A stretch of 64,000 nt of DNA from Cytophagaceae bacterium (GCA_021151805.1 JAGKWN010000010.1:1-64000); one strand, 5' to 3'; shown: positions 53,180 to 62,911, counted from the first letter of the stretch. The notes: generated by a model not told the origin, from the sequence alone. Numbers and translations are program-made.

Positions 53180-54220
53180 ATGAATAAACGTCATTTTATT
53201 TCCATCTTCTTTTTCTTACTAACCAGTCTGGCTGCAACGGCGCAGACTACTTATAAAAACATTGTGCTGGAAGGCGGCGGTATTCGTGGTTTTGCTTACA
53301 TCGGTGCTTATGAAGTACTCGACAGTCTGCAGATTTTAAAGTCGGTAGAGCGCGTCGGAGGAAGTTCTGCAGGCGCCATACAGGCAGCATTGCTTGCTGT
53401 GGGATACACTCCGGCAGAGATGCAGGAAATTGCAAAAACAATTCCTCTTAAAAAATTCAATGACGGCGGCTGGTCTGTAATCGGCGGTACAAGAAGATTG
53501 CGTAAACAATTTGGCTGGTATAAAGGCGATGCTTTTACGGAATGGATCGGTGAATTGATTGCTAAAAAAACAGGCTCCGCAACTACAACATTTGCGGAGC
53601 TGCATGCACAGAAGGATCCAAAAGGGTATAAAGATCTGTATGTAACCGGGACAGATCTAACCTATCAATGCCTCCGTATCTTTTCCTATGAGCAATATCC
53701 GGATATGAGTATCCGTGATGCGGTGCGTATTTCCATGTCTATTCCTTTATATTACAAACCGGTTTTAATGGATGATGCCGGAAAGGTTCATTTTACTCAA
53801 CCATCCTCAGGAAAGCCGCTGCATATGATGGTCGATGGGGGTGTGTTGTCTAATTACCCCATTCACATGTTTGATTCAACCAAATACACGGCAGGATTTG
53901 ATTCCGTCAACAAATATTATTTAAACGCGGAAACACTGGGCATTCTGCTGGAGCGTTCCGACCAGATCAAATACAATGTTGAAAATACCGGTGTTGCGGC
54001 CATGCACATTACTAAGATGGATCAGTTTGCATCGGCCTTATATTTTACACTGGTAGACAAACCCAATCCTGAGCTTTCACAAGTATCGACCATTAAGAGA
54101 ACAATCAGTATAGACAACCTGAACCTCTCTCCCCGTGTGCGAAAGCTGGATTCCGAAACCGTTGACGCCTTGATCGCGAGCGGGCGTGCAGGCGCATTGA
54201 TTTTTTTTAAGCGGGAATAA
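53180..54220 (+). CDS. Secreted patatin-like phospholipase
   Basis: A 346-residue protein: signal peptide 1-21 (ending A-T-A-Q), then a patatin domain with the oxyanion loop LEGGGIRGFAYIG, the GGSSAG serine elbow (Ser near 63), and the D-G-G catalytic Asp in M-V-D-G-G-V-L-S-N-Y-P near 220. Both dyad residues are present. It should hydrolyse acyl esters, but the lipid substrate is unknown. It is not linked to an operon and faces the gene at 54301 across a hairpin. Confidence 0.88.
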   Translation: MNKRHFISIFFFLLTSLAATAQTTYKNIVLEGGGIRGFAYIGAYEVLDSLQILKSVERVGGSSAGAIQAALLAVGYTPAEMQEIAKTIPLKKFNDGGWSVIGGTRRLRKQFGWYKGDAFTEWIGELIAKKTGSATTTFAELHAQKDPKGYKDLYVTGTDLTYQCLRIFSYEQYPDMSIRDAVRISMSIPLYYKPVLMDDAGKVHFTQPSSGKPLHMMVDGGVLSNYPIHMFDSTKYTAGFDSVNKYYLNAETLGILLERSDQIKYNVENTGVAAMHITKMDQFASALYFTLVDKPNPELSQVSTIKRTISIDNLNLSPRVRKLDSETVDALIASGRAGALIFFKRE

Positions 54221-54253
54221 TTTGTTTGTATGCAATAGCTATAAAACAAAAAA

Positions 54254-54272
54254 TCCCGCCTGGGGAGCGGGA
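54254..54272. terminator. Bidirectional terminator
   Basis: Stem TCCCGC / GCGGGA with a 7-nt loop. The plus side is followed by CCTTTTTA and the minus side by TTTTTTGTTTTAT. Confidence 0.8.
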
Positions 54273-54300
54273 CCTTTTTACTATAACAACTAAAACCAAA

Positions 54301-54753
54301 TTATTTTGTAGCAAGAATAAACAATGCAACGTGGCCTATTTTATCTGCGCTGTTGTATTTGTTTACTTTAATGTCTACTGCATATTCGCCAGCAGATGGT
54401 GGCTGGTAAGAAACAACTGCAGAGTTTTTAAACTCACTGTCTTCAGATACTTTTACCCAGCTGCCGTTTTCGTTTTTATAAACAACCAACGAGATGTCTG
54501 CAATGTTTTCATCGCCTAGCCCTGCAAATACATAGGTTAGCGAGTTTGTCAGGTCAATCATTGTGTAGTTATCATCCAATGCGAAATCAAATTCAGCTTT
54601 TGTAATGATCGCTTTGTTGTCGTATTTCTTTTCAATTTCTTTTACAAACTCCAATCCTTTTTCCATAATGGGTTTGATGGAAGTTGAAGTTTGTGCATTC
54701 GTAAGCATTGTTGCGCCAAAAAGAATTGCAACGGAGAGGATAAATTTTTTCAT
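54301..54753 (-). CDS. Small secreted protein of unknown function
   Basis: A 150-residue protein with a signal peptide at 1-20 (ending L-T-N-A-Q). The mature part has acidic and Asp-rich loops and a V-V-S-Y-Q-P-P-S-A-G-E-Y-A-V-D-I strand region near 115, possibly a small beta-sandwich. No motif points to a function. It is monocistronic between two hairpins. Confidence 0.6.
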   Translation of the reverse strand: MKKFILSVAILFGATMLTNAQTSTSIKPIMEKGLEFVKEIEKKYDNKAIITKAEFDFALDDNYTMIDLTNSLTYVFAGLGDENIADISLVVYKNENGSWVKVSEDSEFKNSAVVSYQPPSAGEYAVDIKVNKYNSADKIGHVALFILATK

Positions 54754-54882
54754 TGTATTTAAGGGTTAAAATGGGGGTTTGAAAATGTTAAACTAAAATT
54801 AGTTGTTTGAACGTTTATGCCACGAAATGGTTTCATCTTCAGGATTAAAGACTCAAAATATTTTTTACCAGCCTCTGAAAAC

Positions 54883-54914
54883 AAAAGCCAGGCGGCTTTT
54901 ACCGTCTGGCTTTT
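54883..54914. terminator. Bidirectional terminator
   Basis: Stem AAAAGCCAG-CGG / CCG-CTGGCTTTT with one bulged base per arm, T-rich on both strands. It lies 33 bp past lspA. Confidence 0.8.
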
Positions 54915-54946
54915 GTTTTTATTATTTACAAGAAATACTGTACGCG

Positions 54947-55576
54947 CTATGATTGCTGCTGTTGCTGAGGCTCTGTTGTTGGCTGCTTTACCGTTTCCTT
55001 TTCAGGGAAAAAACGTTTCTGGTAAATCAATATGATTGCCACACCTACAAAGATGGATGCATCCGCAAAGTTAAAGATCGGCCACAACGGATAATAACTG
55101 CCGCCGAACACCGGCACCCAATCAGGAATCAGGCAATTGCAGATATCTACATAAAACATATCGATTACGCGGCCATGAAACCAAAGCATAGGTGCATTTG
55201 AAGTCGGCAGGTCAAGGAACACGCCATAGAACGTACTGTCTACCACATTACCCATGGCACCGCCTAATATTAAAGCAATGCTCCACAGAAATCCAGGATG
55301 CATGTTCTTCTTAGCCATAGCATACAGATAATAGCTGATACCAACCATTGCCAGCAAGCGGAACAGACTTAATACCAGTTTGCCGTAATCGCCTGCAAGC
55401 TTAATGCCGAATGCCATTCCTTCATTCGTAATATAATGAAGTTTGAACCAGTTGCCCAGGCGGAGATCCGGATGTTCGTAGCCTTCAAATGGAAATGTAT
55501 TAAACACCCAGAGTTTAATGATCTGATCAAGCAGGATGATTCCTATCGTCAGCAAAAAGTATTTGGTATAGCGCAT
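54947..55576 (-). CDS. lspA: Lipoprotein signal peptidase
   Basis: Membrane aspartyl protease that cleaves prolipoprotein signal peptides after lipidation. Four membrane helices are seen (about 5-25, 68-85, 93-113, 172-190). The catalytic Asp residues fit D139 (in G-R-V-I-D-M) and D172 (in F-N-F-A-D-A-S). It is longer than usual (209 against about 160 residues), with an insert between the last helices and a Q-rich C-terminal tail. Lipoproteins here, such as GldB and GldD, need it. It is downstream of ileS on the same strand, with a long inverted repeat between. Confidence 0.94.
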   Translation of the reverse strand: MRYTKYFLLTIGIILLDQIIKLWVFNTFPFEGYEHPDLRLGNWFKLHYITNEGMAFGIKLAGDYGKLVLSLFRLLAMVGISYYLYAMAKKNMHPGFLWSIALILGGAMGNVVDSTFYGVFLDLPTSNAPMLWFHGRVIDMFYVDICNCLIPDWVPVFGGSYYPLWPIFNFADASIFVGVAIILIYQKRFFPEKETVKQPTTEPQQQQQS

Positions 55577-55588
55577 ATTATTCGTGTA

Positions 55589-55638
55589 AAAGTGTAGAGT
55601 GTAAAGTGTAAGCTCTTACACTTTACACTCTACACTTT
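55589..55638. repeat. 23-bp perfect inverted repeat between ileS and lspA
   Basis: Arms 55589-55611 and 55616-55638 are exact reverse complements with a 4-nt loop (GCTC). The arms themselves consist of AAGTGTA/GAGTGTA heptamer-like units. It lies 10 bases past the ileS stop and could act as its terminator. Confidence 0.85.
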
Positions 55639-55647
55639 ATACTGATT

Positions 55648-58600
55648 TTATTTTTCTATTTTCATGATAAGCGTCTGCTCATCCATTTCTACTTCTTTAC
55701 CATCGGCAAGTTTTTCAACCAGCTCCAGCGAGAAGGCTTGTGTTTCTGTGCAGATGTATTCCTGGTTTGAACTTAATGCATTATTGATAAGTTCATCCAC
55801 CTTCTGGATCGTGATGCGGATCTTGTCCTGTACTTCAAGACCCATGTCTTTACGAAGGTTCTGCACACGGTTTACTACATCACGCGCGATACCTTCCTTA
55901 CGTAACTCATCAGTCAGCGTAATATCAAGCGCTACCGTAATACCACTTTCAGAAGCAACTGACCAGCCCGGGATATCCTGAGAACGGATCTCTACATCTT
56001 CAGCAGTGATTGGAATAACAGTTCCGTCAGCAAGTTTCAGATCGAATGTACCGCGTTCAATCGCTGTGATGTCGGCCGCCTGCAGCTCAGCAATCGCATT
56101 GCCAATCTCTTTCAGCTTCGCGCCATATTCTTTTCCTAACTTCTTGAAGTTTGGTTTGATTGTTTTAACAACCACGCCTGAAGTATCTTCAATGTATTCA
56201 ACCGCTTTAATGTTCACTTCATTCTTGATCAGATCTTCCACAGCCTGGATTTGTGTTTTCATCTTCGGCTGAAGAATCGGGATCAGGATACGAGACAACG
56301 GCTGACGTACTTTAATCGTCTGTGCTTTACGGATCGAGTGCACCAGTGAAGAAACGCGCTGAGCAAGGTTCATGCGCTCTTCCAGTTCAACATCCAGATA
56401 CCCATCCACTACTCTAGGGAAGTCTGCCAGGTGTACGGATTCTACGTTGTTCTTCTTGCTTACATCATTCAGGTCACGGAACAATTTATCCATGTAAAAC
56501 GGAGCAATCGGTGCACCTAGTTTTGCAACCGTTTCCAGACAAGTATATAGTGTCTGGTAAGCCGCGGTTTTATCTGCATTGTATTCACCTTTCCAGAAAC
56601 GTTTTCTGTTCAGACGTACATACCAGTTACTTAAATCGTCTACTACGAAATCCTGGATTGCACGGCCCGCTCTTGTCGGTTCGTAATCTGCATATGAACT
56701 CTCTACTTCTTTCACCAGCGACTGTAGCTTGGATAAGATCCAGCGGTCGCTCTCGGTACGGTTTCGCAGATCGATATCAGCTTCTGCATACGTGAAGTTG
56801 TCAAGATTTGCATAAAGAGCAAAGAATGAATAAGTATTCTGAAGTGTACCGAAGAAACGACGCTGCACTTCTGTAATTCCATCCAGGTTAAATTTCAGGT
56901 TGTCCCACGGCGGTGCATTGGTGATCATGTACCAACGTGTTGCGTCAGGGCCATATTTATCAATGGTTTCAAACGGGTTTACCACGTTGCCTACACGTTT
57001 AGACATTTTGTTTCCGTTCTTATCCAATACCAATCCGTTCGCGATTACATTTTTAAATGCAACCTTATCGTAGAGCATGCCTGAGATTGCGTGCAGTGTA
57101 AAGAACCAGCCACGTGTCTGATCTACACCTTCAGCAATGAAGTCTGCCGGATAGTTGTTGTCGAATATTTCTTTGTTCTCGAATGGATAGTGCCATTGTG
57201 CGTAAGGCATCGCACCTGAATCGAACCACACGTCGATCAGATCCAGCTCACGTTTCATCGGCTTGCCGGAATCACTTACCAGAACAATATTGTCTACATA
57301 GGGTCTGTGCAGATCTTTAATATCTGTTGCTGTTTCGATGCCGGCCTTCTGTGCTTTTGCGATCTCAGCTTTTAACTCTTCGATTGAACCGATGCATTTT
57401 TCTTCTGCACCATCTTCTGTACGCCAGATTGGAAGTGGTGTGCCCCAATAGCGCGAACGCGAAAGGTTCCAGTCAACCAGGTTTTCCAGCCAGTTTCCGA
57501 AACGGCCTGTACCAGTAGATTCCGGTTTCCAGTTGATGGTTTTATTCAGTTCAACCAAACGATCTTTTTTTGCTGTTGTTTTGATAAACCAGGAGTCAAG
57601 CGGATAGTACAATACCGGCTTATCTGTTCTCCAGCAATGCGGATACGTGTGTTCGTATTTCTCTACTTTAAATGCACGGTTCGCTTCTTTCAGCTTAATG
57701 GAAATACGTTCATCTACGCTTAAGTATTTATCACGGCCTTGTTTGGCACGCTCGGCTTCTTTTTCTTCTTCCGTTAAATAAGCTTCCTTCACATATTCAC
57801 CGGCGTAGTCTGTAACCTCGCTGGTAAAGCGGCCGCGCTTATCAACCAATGGATATTCATTACCACGATCATCTTTGGTTACGATGGATGGAATGCCGGC
57901 AATTTTTGCAACGCGCGCATCGTCTGCACCAAACGTTGGCGCTATGTGTACGATACCAGTACCGTCTTCTGTACTTACGAAATCACCAGCAATCACGCGG
58001 AATGCAGGTACATCCGGCTGCAGGTACGGCATTAGTTGTTCGTATTCAATGCCTACTAAATCTTTTCCTTTGAATTCAGCTTGAATTTTAAACGGAATAA
58101 CTTTATCTCCTGCTTTGTAATCTGCAAGCGCGATATCCTTTGCTTTGTCAGAGAAATATTTCCCAACCAATGCTTTCGCTAAAATTACACGCACAGGTAA
58201 TTGTGTGTATGGATTGAATGTTTCAACCAATACATAATCAATGTTCTCTCCCACTGCCAATGCACTGTTTGATGGAAGCGTCCATGGAGTTGTTGTCCAG
58301 GCAAGGAAGAAGGTATCGCCTTTGAAAGCTGCAAGATCAATTTTAGCATTTGGCTTTACTTTGAACTGTGCGACAATTGTTGTATCCTTTACATCTTTAT
58401 ACGTGCCCGGCTGGTTTAATTCGTGCGAACTTAAACCAGTACCCGCTGCAGGCGAGTATGGCTGTATGGTATAGCCTTTATATAAAAGATCTTTTTTATA
58501 AAACTCTTTCAGCAAATGCCATACAGACTCAATGTAATTATTGTCGAATGTGATATACGGGTTTTGAAGATCTACCCAGTAGCCCATCTTCACAGTAAGG

Positions 58601-58995
58601 TCGTCCCACTGTGATTTGTATTTCATTACAGCTTCGCGGCATTTCTGATTGTATTGCTCAACGGTAATTTTTTTACCGATATCATCTTTTGTAATACCAA
58701 GTTCTTTTTCAACCTGCAGCTCAACAGGCAAGCCGTGTGTATCCCAGCCGCCTTTACGCTTTACCTGGAAACCCTGCATGGTTTTAAAACGGCAGAAAAT
58801 ATCTTTCACCGTACGACCCATTACGTGGTGTATCCCAGGCGTACCGTTGGCTGAAGGCGGGCCTTCATAAAACGTGAACGTTGGTTTGCCCGCTCTTGTA
58901 TCTACTGATTTTTCAAATATTTTTTTATCATTCCAGAACTGCTGTATTTCTTTTCCTACTTCAGACAGTTCGGTTTTCTTTTCGCTATACTTCAC
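55648..58995 (-). CDS. ileS: Isoleucyl-tRNA synthetase, type 2, with GXHH signature
   Basis: A 1115-residue class I synthetase that charges tRNA-Ile. The long form without a C-terminal zinc finger fits the type-2 (eukaryote-like) group common in Bacteroidota. The class I signature is altered: where HXGH is expected the protein has G54-I-H-H57 (GXHH) in a NGTPGIHHVM context. The KMSKS loop is K-M-S-K-R-V-G-N near 655. Editing-domain residues are present (a T-T-T-P-W-T-L-P-S-N region near 235). Translation starts at GTG. It overlaps nothing and follows the MMPL gene by 4 bp. Confidence 0.96.
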   Translation of the reverse strand: MKYSEKKTELSEVGKEIQQFWNDKKIFEKSVDTRAGKPTFTFYEGPPSANGTPGIHHVMGRTVKDIFCRFKTMQGFQVKRKGGWDTHGLPVELQVEKELGITKDDIGKKITVEQYNQKCREAVMKYKSQWDDLTVKMGYWVDLQNPYITFDNNYIESVWHLLKEFYKKDLLYKGYTIQPYSPAAGTGLSSHELNQPGTYKDVKDTTIVAQFKVKPNAKIDLAAFKGDTFFLAWTTTPWTLPSNSALAVGENIDYVLVETFNPYTQLPVRVILAKALVGKYFSDKAKDIALADYKAGDKVIPFKIQAEFKGKDLVGIEYEQLMPYLQPDVPAFRVIAGDFVSTEDGTGIVHIAPTFGADDARVAKIAGIPSIVTKDDRGNEYPLVDKRGRFTSEVTDYAGEYVKEAYLTEEEKEAERAKQGRDKYLSVDERISIKLKEANRAFKVEKYEHTYPHCWRTDKPVLYYPLDSWFIKTTAKKDRLVELNKTINWKPESTGTGRFGNWLENLVDWNLSRSRYWGTPLPIWRTEDGAEEKCIGSIEELKAEIAKAQKAGIETATDIKDLHRPYVDNIVLVSDSGKPMKRELDLIDVWFDSGAMPYAQWHYPFENKEIFDNNYPADFIAEGVDQTRGWFFTLHAISGMLYDKVAFKNVIANGLVLDKNGNKMSKRVGNVVNPFETIDKYGPDATRWYMITNAPPWDNLKFNLDGITEVQRRFFGTLQNTYSFFALYANLDNFTYAEADIDLRNRTESDRWILSKLQSLVKEVESSYADYEPTRAGRAIQDFVVDDLSNWYVRLNRKRFWKGEYNADKTAAYQTLYTCLETVAKLGAPIAPFYMDKLFRDLNDVSKKNNVESVHLADFPRVVDGYLDVELEERMNLAQRVSSLVHSIRKAQTIKVRQPLSRILIPILQPKMKTQIQAVEDLIKNEVNIKAVEYIEDTSGVVVKTIKPNFKKLGKEYGAKLKEIGNAIAELQAADITAIERGTFDLKLADGTVIPITAEDVEIRSQDIPGWSVASESGITVALDITLTDELRKEGIARDVVNRVQNLRKDMGLEVQDKIRITIQKVDELINNALSSNQEYICTETQAFSLELVEKLADGKEVEMDEQTLIMKIEK

Positions 58996-58999
58996 GGTA

Positions 59000-61411
59000 T
59001 TAGTCGTTTCTTGGTGTTTTAACTTCTAAACGCTGAAGATCGATTTCTACGTCGTCATCTTCAGTGTGTATTTTTTCGTGTTTATCCTTAATGATCGGAT
59101 ACAGGTTAATTTTTTCTCCTTTGCTGAATGTAAGCAACAATGATGGTAGTACAATCAGGTTGGTGAACATGGCAAAGAACAACGTTAATGATGTTAATAC
59201 ACCCAATGCAATTGTCCCGCCGAAATCAGAGAAGGAGAATATCAGGAATCCGCAGAACAATACAATCGATGTATAGATCATACTCACACCTTCTTCTTCC
59301 AGTGATTTTACAACGGCCTGCATCACGCTGCCATGGTAGTGTTTCAGTTCCTGCTTGAATTTACTTAGGTAGTGTATCGTACTATCGATCGAGATACCGA
59401 ATGAAATACCAAAGATCAACGCGGTACTTGGCTTCAATGGAATATTGAACAAGCCCATGATACCAGCCGTCATAAGAATTGGAATCATGTTCGGGATCAA
59501 CGAAATCAGAATGATCTTCGGGTTTGTGAAGATGAATGCCATCATCAATGAAATCAGCGCAAACGCCCACACCAGAGATTCTGAAAGGTCATCGATCAGG
59601 TATTGGTTTCCTTTTAAGAACAATAATGTTGTACCGGTAATGTGTACTTCTTGTGTGCTATCGGGGAAGATTTCTTTTGTTTTCGGACGAATATTATTTT
59701 CAACCAATTCTTTCATTTTCTCTGTACCAATATCGGCAACCTTACAGGTAAAGCGTACATAGCGGCCTGTAGAATCAACAAACGAACGCATAAGCTTGTC
59801 TTCCTTTGCATCATTCGTTTTCATGAAAGATGAAAGCGAAACCATTTCCTGCTTGCTTGGTACTTCATAAAATTCCGGATGGCCGTTGTAATACGCCTGG
59901 CGCGCTCCTTTCACGATATTCAATACAGATAAGGGCGGAGAAACGTTGTTCAGTGATTTTAAGTAAGATTCCAGTTCATCCAGTTTTTTCATGTTGGATG
60001 GAATCCGGATACCTTTCTTCTTACCAAGATCCACAACAATTTCCAGCGGCATTACACCTTTGAAATGCTGTTCGAAAAAGGCAAGATCACTTTTAACACC
60101 ACTGCTTTTCGGAAGATCATCTACCATGTAGGATACTACCTGAATACGGTAGATCCCTACCACGGAAATAGCAATCAATAAAGCAGTAATAATGTAAACA
60201 ACCGAACGGTAACGCAGCACCACGTATTGCAGCATGTTGTTCACGCGTCTTAAGAAGCGCAGATCCAGGTGCTTCAGTTGTTTGTCGTTCGGAGCAGGCA
60301 GGTAACACAACAACGTTGGAATAACAACCAGTGAGATCACAAATGTTGCCGCACTGATCAACCCTGCAACCAAACCAAATTCTTTTATGATGATGATGTT
60401 GGTGAAATACAACACAAGGAAACCAACGGCAGTGTTCATGTTTGTCATAAAGGTCAGGAAGCCGATCTTCTGTACAATTCTGCTGATGGCTTTAATTTTA
60501 TTGCCGTGCTTGCGGTATTCCTGGTGGTACTTGTTGTACATGTAAATACAGTTTGGAATACCGATTACAATGATCAGCGCCGGCAGCATCCCTGTCAGCA
60601 AGGTAATCTTATAACCCAGCAATACAATGGTGCCCATTGTCCATACAACGGTTACAATGATTACGAGGAAGGTGAAGAACACTGCGTATAAATTTCTGAA
60701 GAAGAAATACAGGATCAGTGAAGTAACAATAACCGAAAGGATCAGGAAGAACTTGAACTCAGCCTGTACGTCGCGCACCATGATGGTACGCACATATGGA
60801 AGTCCAGCGAAATGCGTTTCAACAGCAGTTTCTTCTTTAAATTTCGCTGCAAGGTTTAAGATATTTGTTACAACTTTCTGACGGTTGTTGGAATTCAGAT
60901 CTTTTGCTTCAATAGAAACGGCGATCAATGCTGCGTTTGTATTTGGGTTAACGATCAATCCTTTGTAAAACAATTGATCATTAGCCAGCTGCAGCATATC
61001 GTCCAGCTCCTGCTGTGTCGCCGGCTTGTGTGTAAATACAGGCTTTACATCCAGCTTTGAATTGATGGTATCCTTTGTCAGCATTTTAACTGTTGGCAAA
61101 GAGATGGCATCATTTACACCTTCTGATTTCTGAATCGCATAACACAAGTCGTAAAACTTATTGAAATTTTCAAGTTTAAAAAGCTTGGCATCCTGCACAC
61201 CAATAACCATGATGTTACCGTCTTCGCCAAACATTTTATAAAACTCATTGAAATAAACCATGTCCGGGTCGTCCTGGGGAACAACCTTTAAAAAATCGTA
61301 CGTGATTTCAATCTTCGAAGCCTTATACGCCATAAAGCCTGTGATTGAACCTGTTACAATCAATAATACTAATCGAAACTTAATTATAAAACTACCTAAC
61401 TTTGCCCACAT
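59000..61411 (-). CDS. MMPL/RND-type membrane transporter
   Basis: An 803-residue protein from the ATG at 61411; a TTG 12 codons earlier is possible. It has the RND layout: one N-terminal helix, a large periplasmic domain (about 40-200), helices 2-6 (about 205-360), a second helix and periplasmic domain (about 415-610), and helices 8-12 (about 620-765). A charged cytosolic tail follows. The D-S-T-I-H-Y-L-S-K-F turn near 680 is typical of MMPL proteins. Substrates are usually lipids or hydrophobic molecules, but unknown here. It lies directly upstream of ileS. Confidence 0.87.
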   Translation of the reverse strand: MWAKLGSFIIKFRLVLLIVTGSITGFMAYKASKIEITYDFLKVVPQDDPDMVYFNEFYKMFGEDGNIMVIGVQDAKLFKLENFNKFYDLCYAIQKSEGVNDAISLPTVKMLTKDTINSKLDVKPVFTHKPATQQELDDMLQLANDQLFYKGLIVNPNTNAALIAVSIEAKDLNSNNRQKVVTNILNLAAKFKEETAVETHFAGLPYVRTIMVRDVQAEFKFFLILSVIVTSLILYFFFRNLYAVFFTFLVIIVTVVWTMGTIVLLGYKITLLTGMLPALIIVIGIPNCIYMYNKYHQEYRKHGNKIKAISRIVQKIGFLTFMTNMNTAVGFLVLYFTNIIIIKEFGLVAGLISAATFVISLVVIPTLLCYLPAPNDKQLKHLDLRFLRRVNNMLQYVVLRYRSVVYIITALLIAISVVGIYRIQVVSYMVDDLPKSSGVKSDLAFFEQHFKGVMPLEIVVDLGKKKGIRIPSNMKKLDELESYLKSLNNVSPPLSVLNIVKGARQAYYNGHPEFYEVPSKQEMVSLSSFMKTNDAKEDKLMRSFVDSTGRYVRFTCKVADIGTEKMKELVENNIRPKTKEIFPDSTQEVHITGTTLLFLKGNQYLIDDLSESLVWAFALISLMMAFIFTNPKIILISLIPNMIPILMTAGIMGLFNIPLKPSTALIFGISFGISIDSTIHYLSKFKQELKHYHGSVMQAVVKSLEEEGVSMIYTSIVLFCGFLIFSFSDFGGTIALGVLTSLTLFFAMFTNLIVLPSLLLTFSKGEKINLYPIIKDKHEKIHTEDDDVEIDLQRLEVKTPRND

Positions 61412-61442
61412 ATTCTGCTTTTCAAATAAGGTGGCTAATTTA

Positions 61443-61454
61443 AGCAAATTTGCT
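61443..61454. promoter_or_regulatory. Perfect 12-bp palindrome upstream of the MMPL gene
   Basis: AGCAAATTTGCT sits 32 bases before the MMPL ATG. A symmetric operator is possible, but 12 bp is short and AT-rich sequence yields such words by chance. Confidence 0.25.
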
Positions 61455-61678
61455 GATATCTGTATTGAAAAAGAGCCAAGTATTTATTATTTAAATTATT
61501 GATAATCTGAATATTGTGATTAATGTAAGGATTTCGGCTTTCATGCAGGAAAACACATTCTTTCTGATGACTGCAACCACTCTGCTTCTGCAATCGTTAA
61601 GCAAACTTTAAATCCTTGCATTCAAATACTTTAACCCGGACTCTGTACGTTACGTTCGTAGTTTTATTCACCTATTTT

Positions 61679-62197
61679 ATGATACACATTCCAAACCCGT
61701 GTGATGCCGACTGGCAGAAAATGAGCCCTGAAGGCAAAGGCAAGTTCTGTTCTTCCTGCGAAAAGGTTGTTGTTGATTTCAGCAGAATGAGTGACGCGGA
61801 AATTAAAAATTATTTCACTGCTTATCAAGATCAAAAAACATGCGGACGATTTTTAACGTCGCAAGTAGACAGGCCTTTGCAAGCACCTGTAAAGACAGGT
61901 ATTTGGACACGCTTCAATACCGTTCCTGTTTTCCGCACCGTTGCAATTGTATTGGCCAGTTCATTTCTCTGGTTAAGCAGCTGTGTCAAAAAACAAACGA
62001 CGCTGGGCGAGCCGTCTGTAAAAGATCCTGATTGCAATGAACAAATAATGGGTGCTTCAATAGATACAACCGAAGCTGTAAATGACAATGTACTTCCGCC
62101 GGATACAGATACCATTCAACCTCTCAAAGGTAAAATTGCTCCTCAGGATGAAATTGTAACGGGGGAAGTGATGAATCCCAGTAGCATAAGAAAATAA
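61679..62197 (+). CDS. Cys-motif membrane protein, copy 1
   Basis: A 172-residue protein from the ATG at 61679; a TTG start 21 codons earlier is not supported, since the copy at 62375 differs there by a one-base indel that breaks the frame. The N-terminal domain has Cys8, Cys24, Cys27 and Cys55 in the pattern P-C-D-A-D-W, F-C-S-S-C-E-K-V-V-V-D-F-S, S-D-A-E-I and T-C-G-R-F. A membrane segment (about 86-104, ending W-L-S-S-C) and an acidic tail follow. The N-domain recurs across Bacteroidota, often ahead of other modules; its function is not known to me. A metal or redox role is possible. Confidence 0.75.
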   Translation: MIHIPNPCDADWQKMSPEGKGKFCSSCEKVVVDFSRMSDAEIKNYFTAYQDQKTCGRFLTSQVDRPLQAPVKTGIWTRFNTVPVFRTVAIVLASSFLWLSSCVKKQTTLGEPSVKDPDCNEQIMGASIDTTEAVNDNVLPPDTDTIQPLKGKIAPQDEIVTGEVMNPSSIRK

Positions 62198-62374
62198 TTG
62201 ATATTATTATAAATACGAACCCTCCAAGGGATTATTGTAACGTAGCACATGCAATCCATTCTTTGCTAACCCTGAAAAGTTCTGCAGCCGTTAAGCAAAC
62301 TTCAAATCTTTGCTTTTCAAATACTTTAAACCTGAATCTGTACGTTACGCTCGTAGTTTTATTGACCCCATTTT

Positions 62375-62911
62375 ATGATACATATTGCAAGCCCCTGTGA
62401 TGCCGACTGGCAAAAAATGCACCCTGCAGATCAGGGTAAGTTTTGTTCTTCCTGCGAAAAGATTGTTGTCGACTTCAGTAAGATGAGTGATGCAGAAATT
62501 AAAAATTATTTCACTGCCTATAAAGATCAAAAAACATGCGGGCGATTTTTAACATCACAAGTTGACAGACCTTTACAAACACCTGTAAAGACAGGCATTT
62601 GGGCGCGCTTCAATATCGTTTCTTCTTTTCGCTCTGTTGCAATTGTATTGGTTAGTTCATTTCTGTGGTTAAGCAGCTGTGTTAAAAAACAAGTAACCAC
62701 GGGCGAACCGCAGGTAAAAGACCCTGATTGCAACGAACAAATCATGGGTGATATAATTGACACAACCGCAGCTCAAGATACCACCGTGCTCGCGCCGGAT
62801 AAAGATACCATTCAATTCCTGAAGGGAGAAGTTGCCGAACCCCAGGAAGTCTATATGGGTAAAGTACGCATGACAGATACGATCAGCAGAAGAATTAAAA
62901 GAAGAAAATAA
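62375..62911 (+). CDS. Cys-motif membrane protein, copy 2
   Basis: A 178-residue tandem duplicate of the gene at 61679, with all four Cys kept. Identity is high over the first 110 residues and over the upstream DNA, then falls in the acidic tail, which ends in a basic R-R-I-K-R-R-K here. The conserved ATG at 62375 sets the start. Both genes appear to have their own leader. Confidence 0.75.
   Translation: MIHIASPCDADWQKMHPADQGKFCSSCEKIVVDFSKMSDAEIKNYFTAYKDQKTCGRFLTSQVDRPLQTPVKTGIWARFNIVSSFRSVAIVLVSSFLWLSSCVKKQVTTGEPQVKDPDCNEQIMGDIIDTTAAQDTTVLAPDKDTIQFLKGEVAEPQEVYMGKVRMTDTISRRIKRRK

Noticed and set aside
61616..61678. TTG start extending the first Cys-motif protein
   Set aside because: In the tandem copy the matching upstream DNA has a one-base indel that breaks the frame, so only the part from the shared ATG is conserved.
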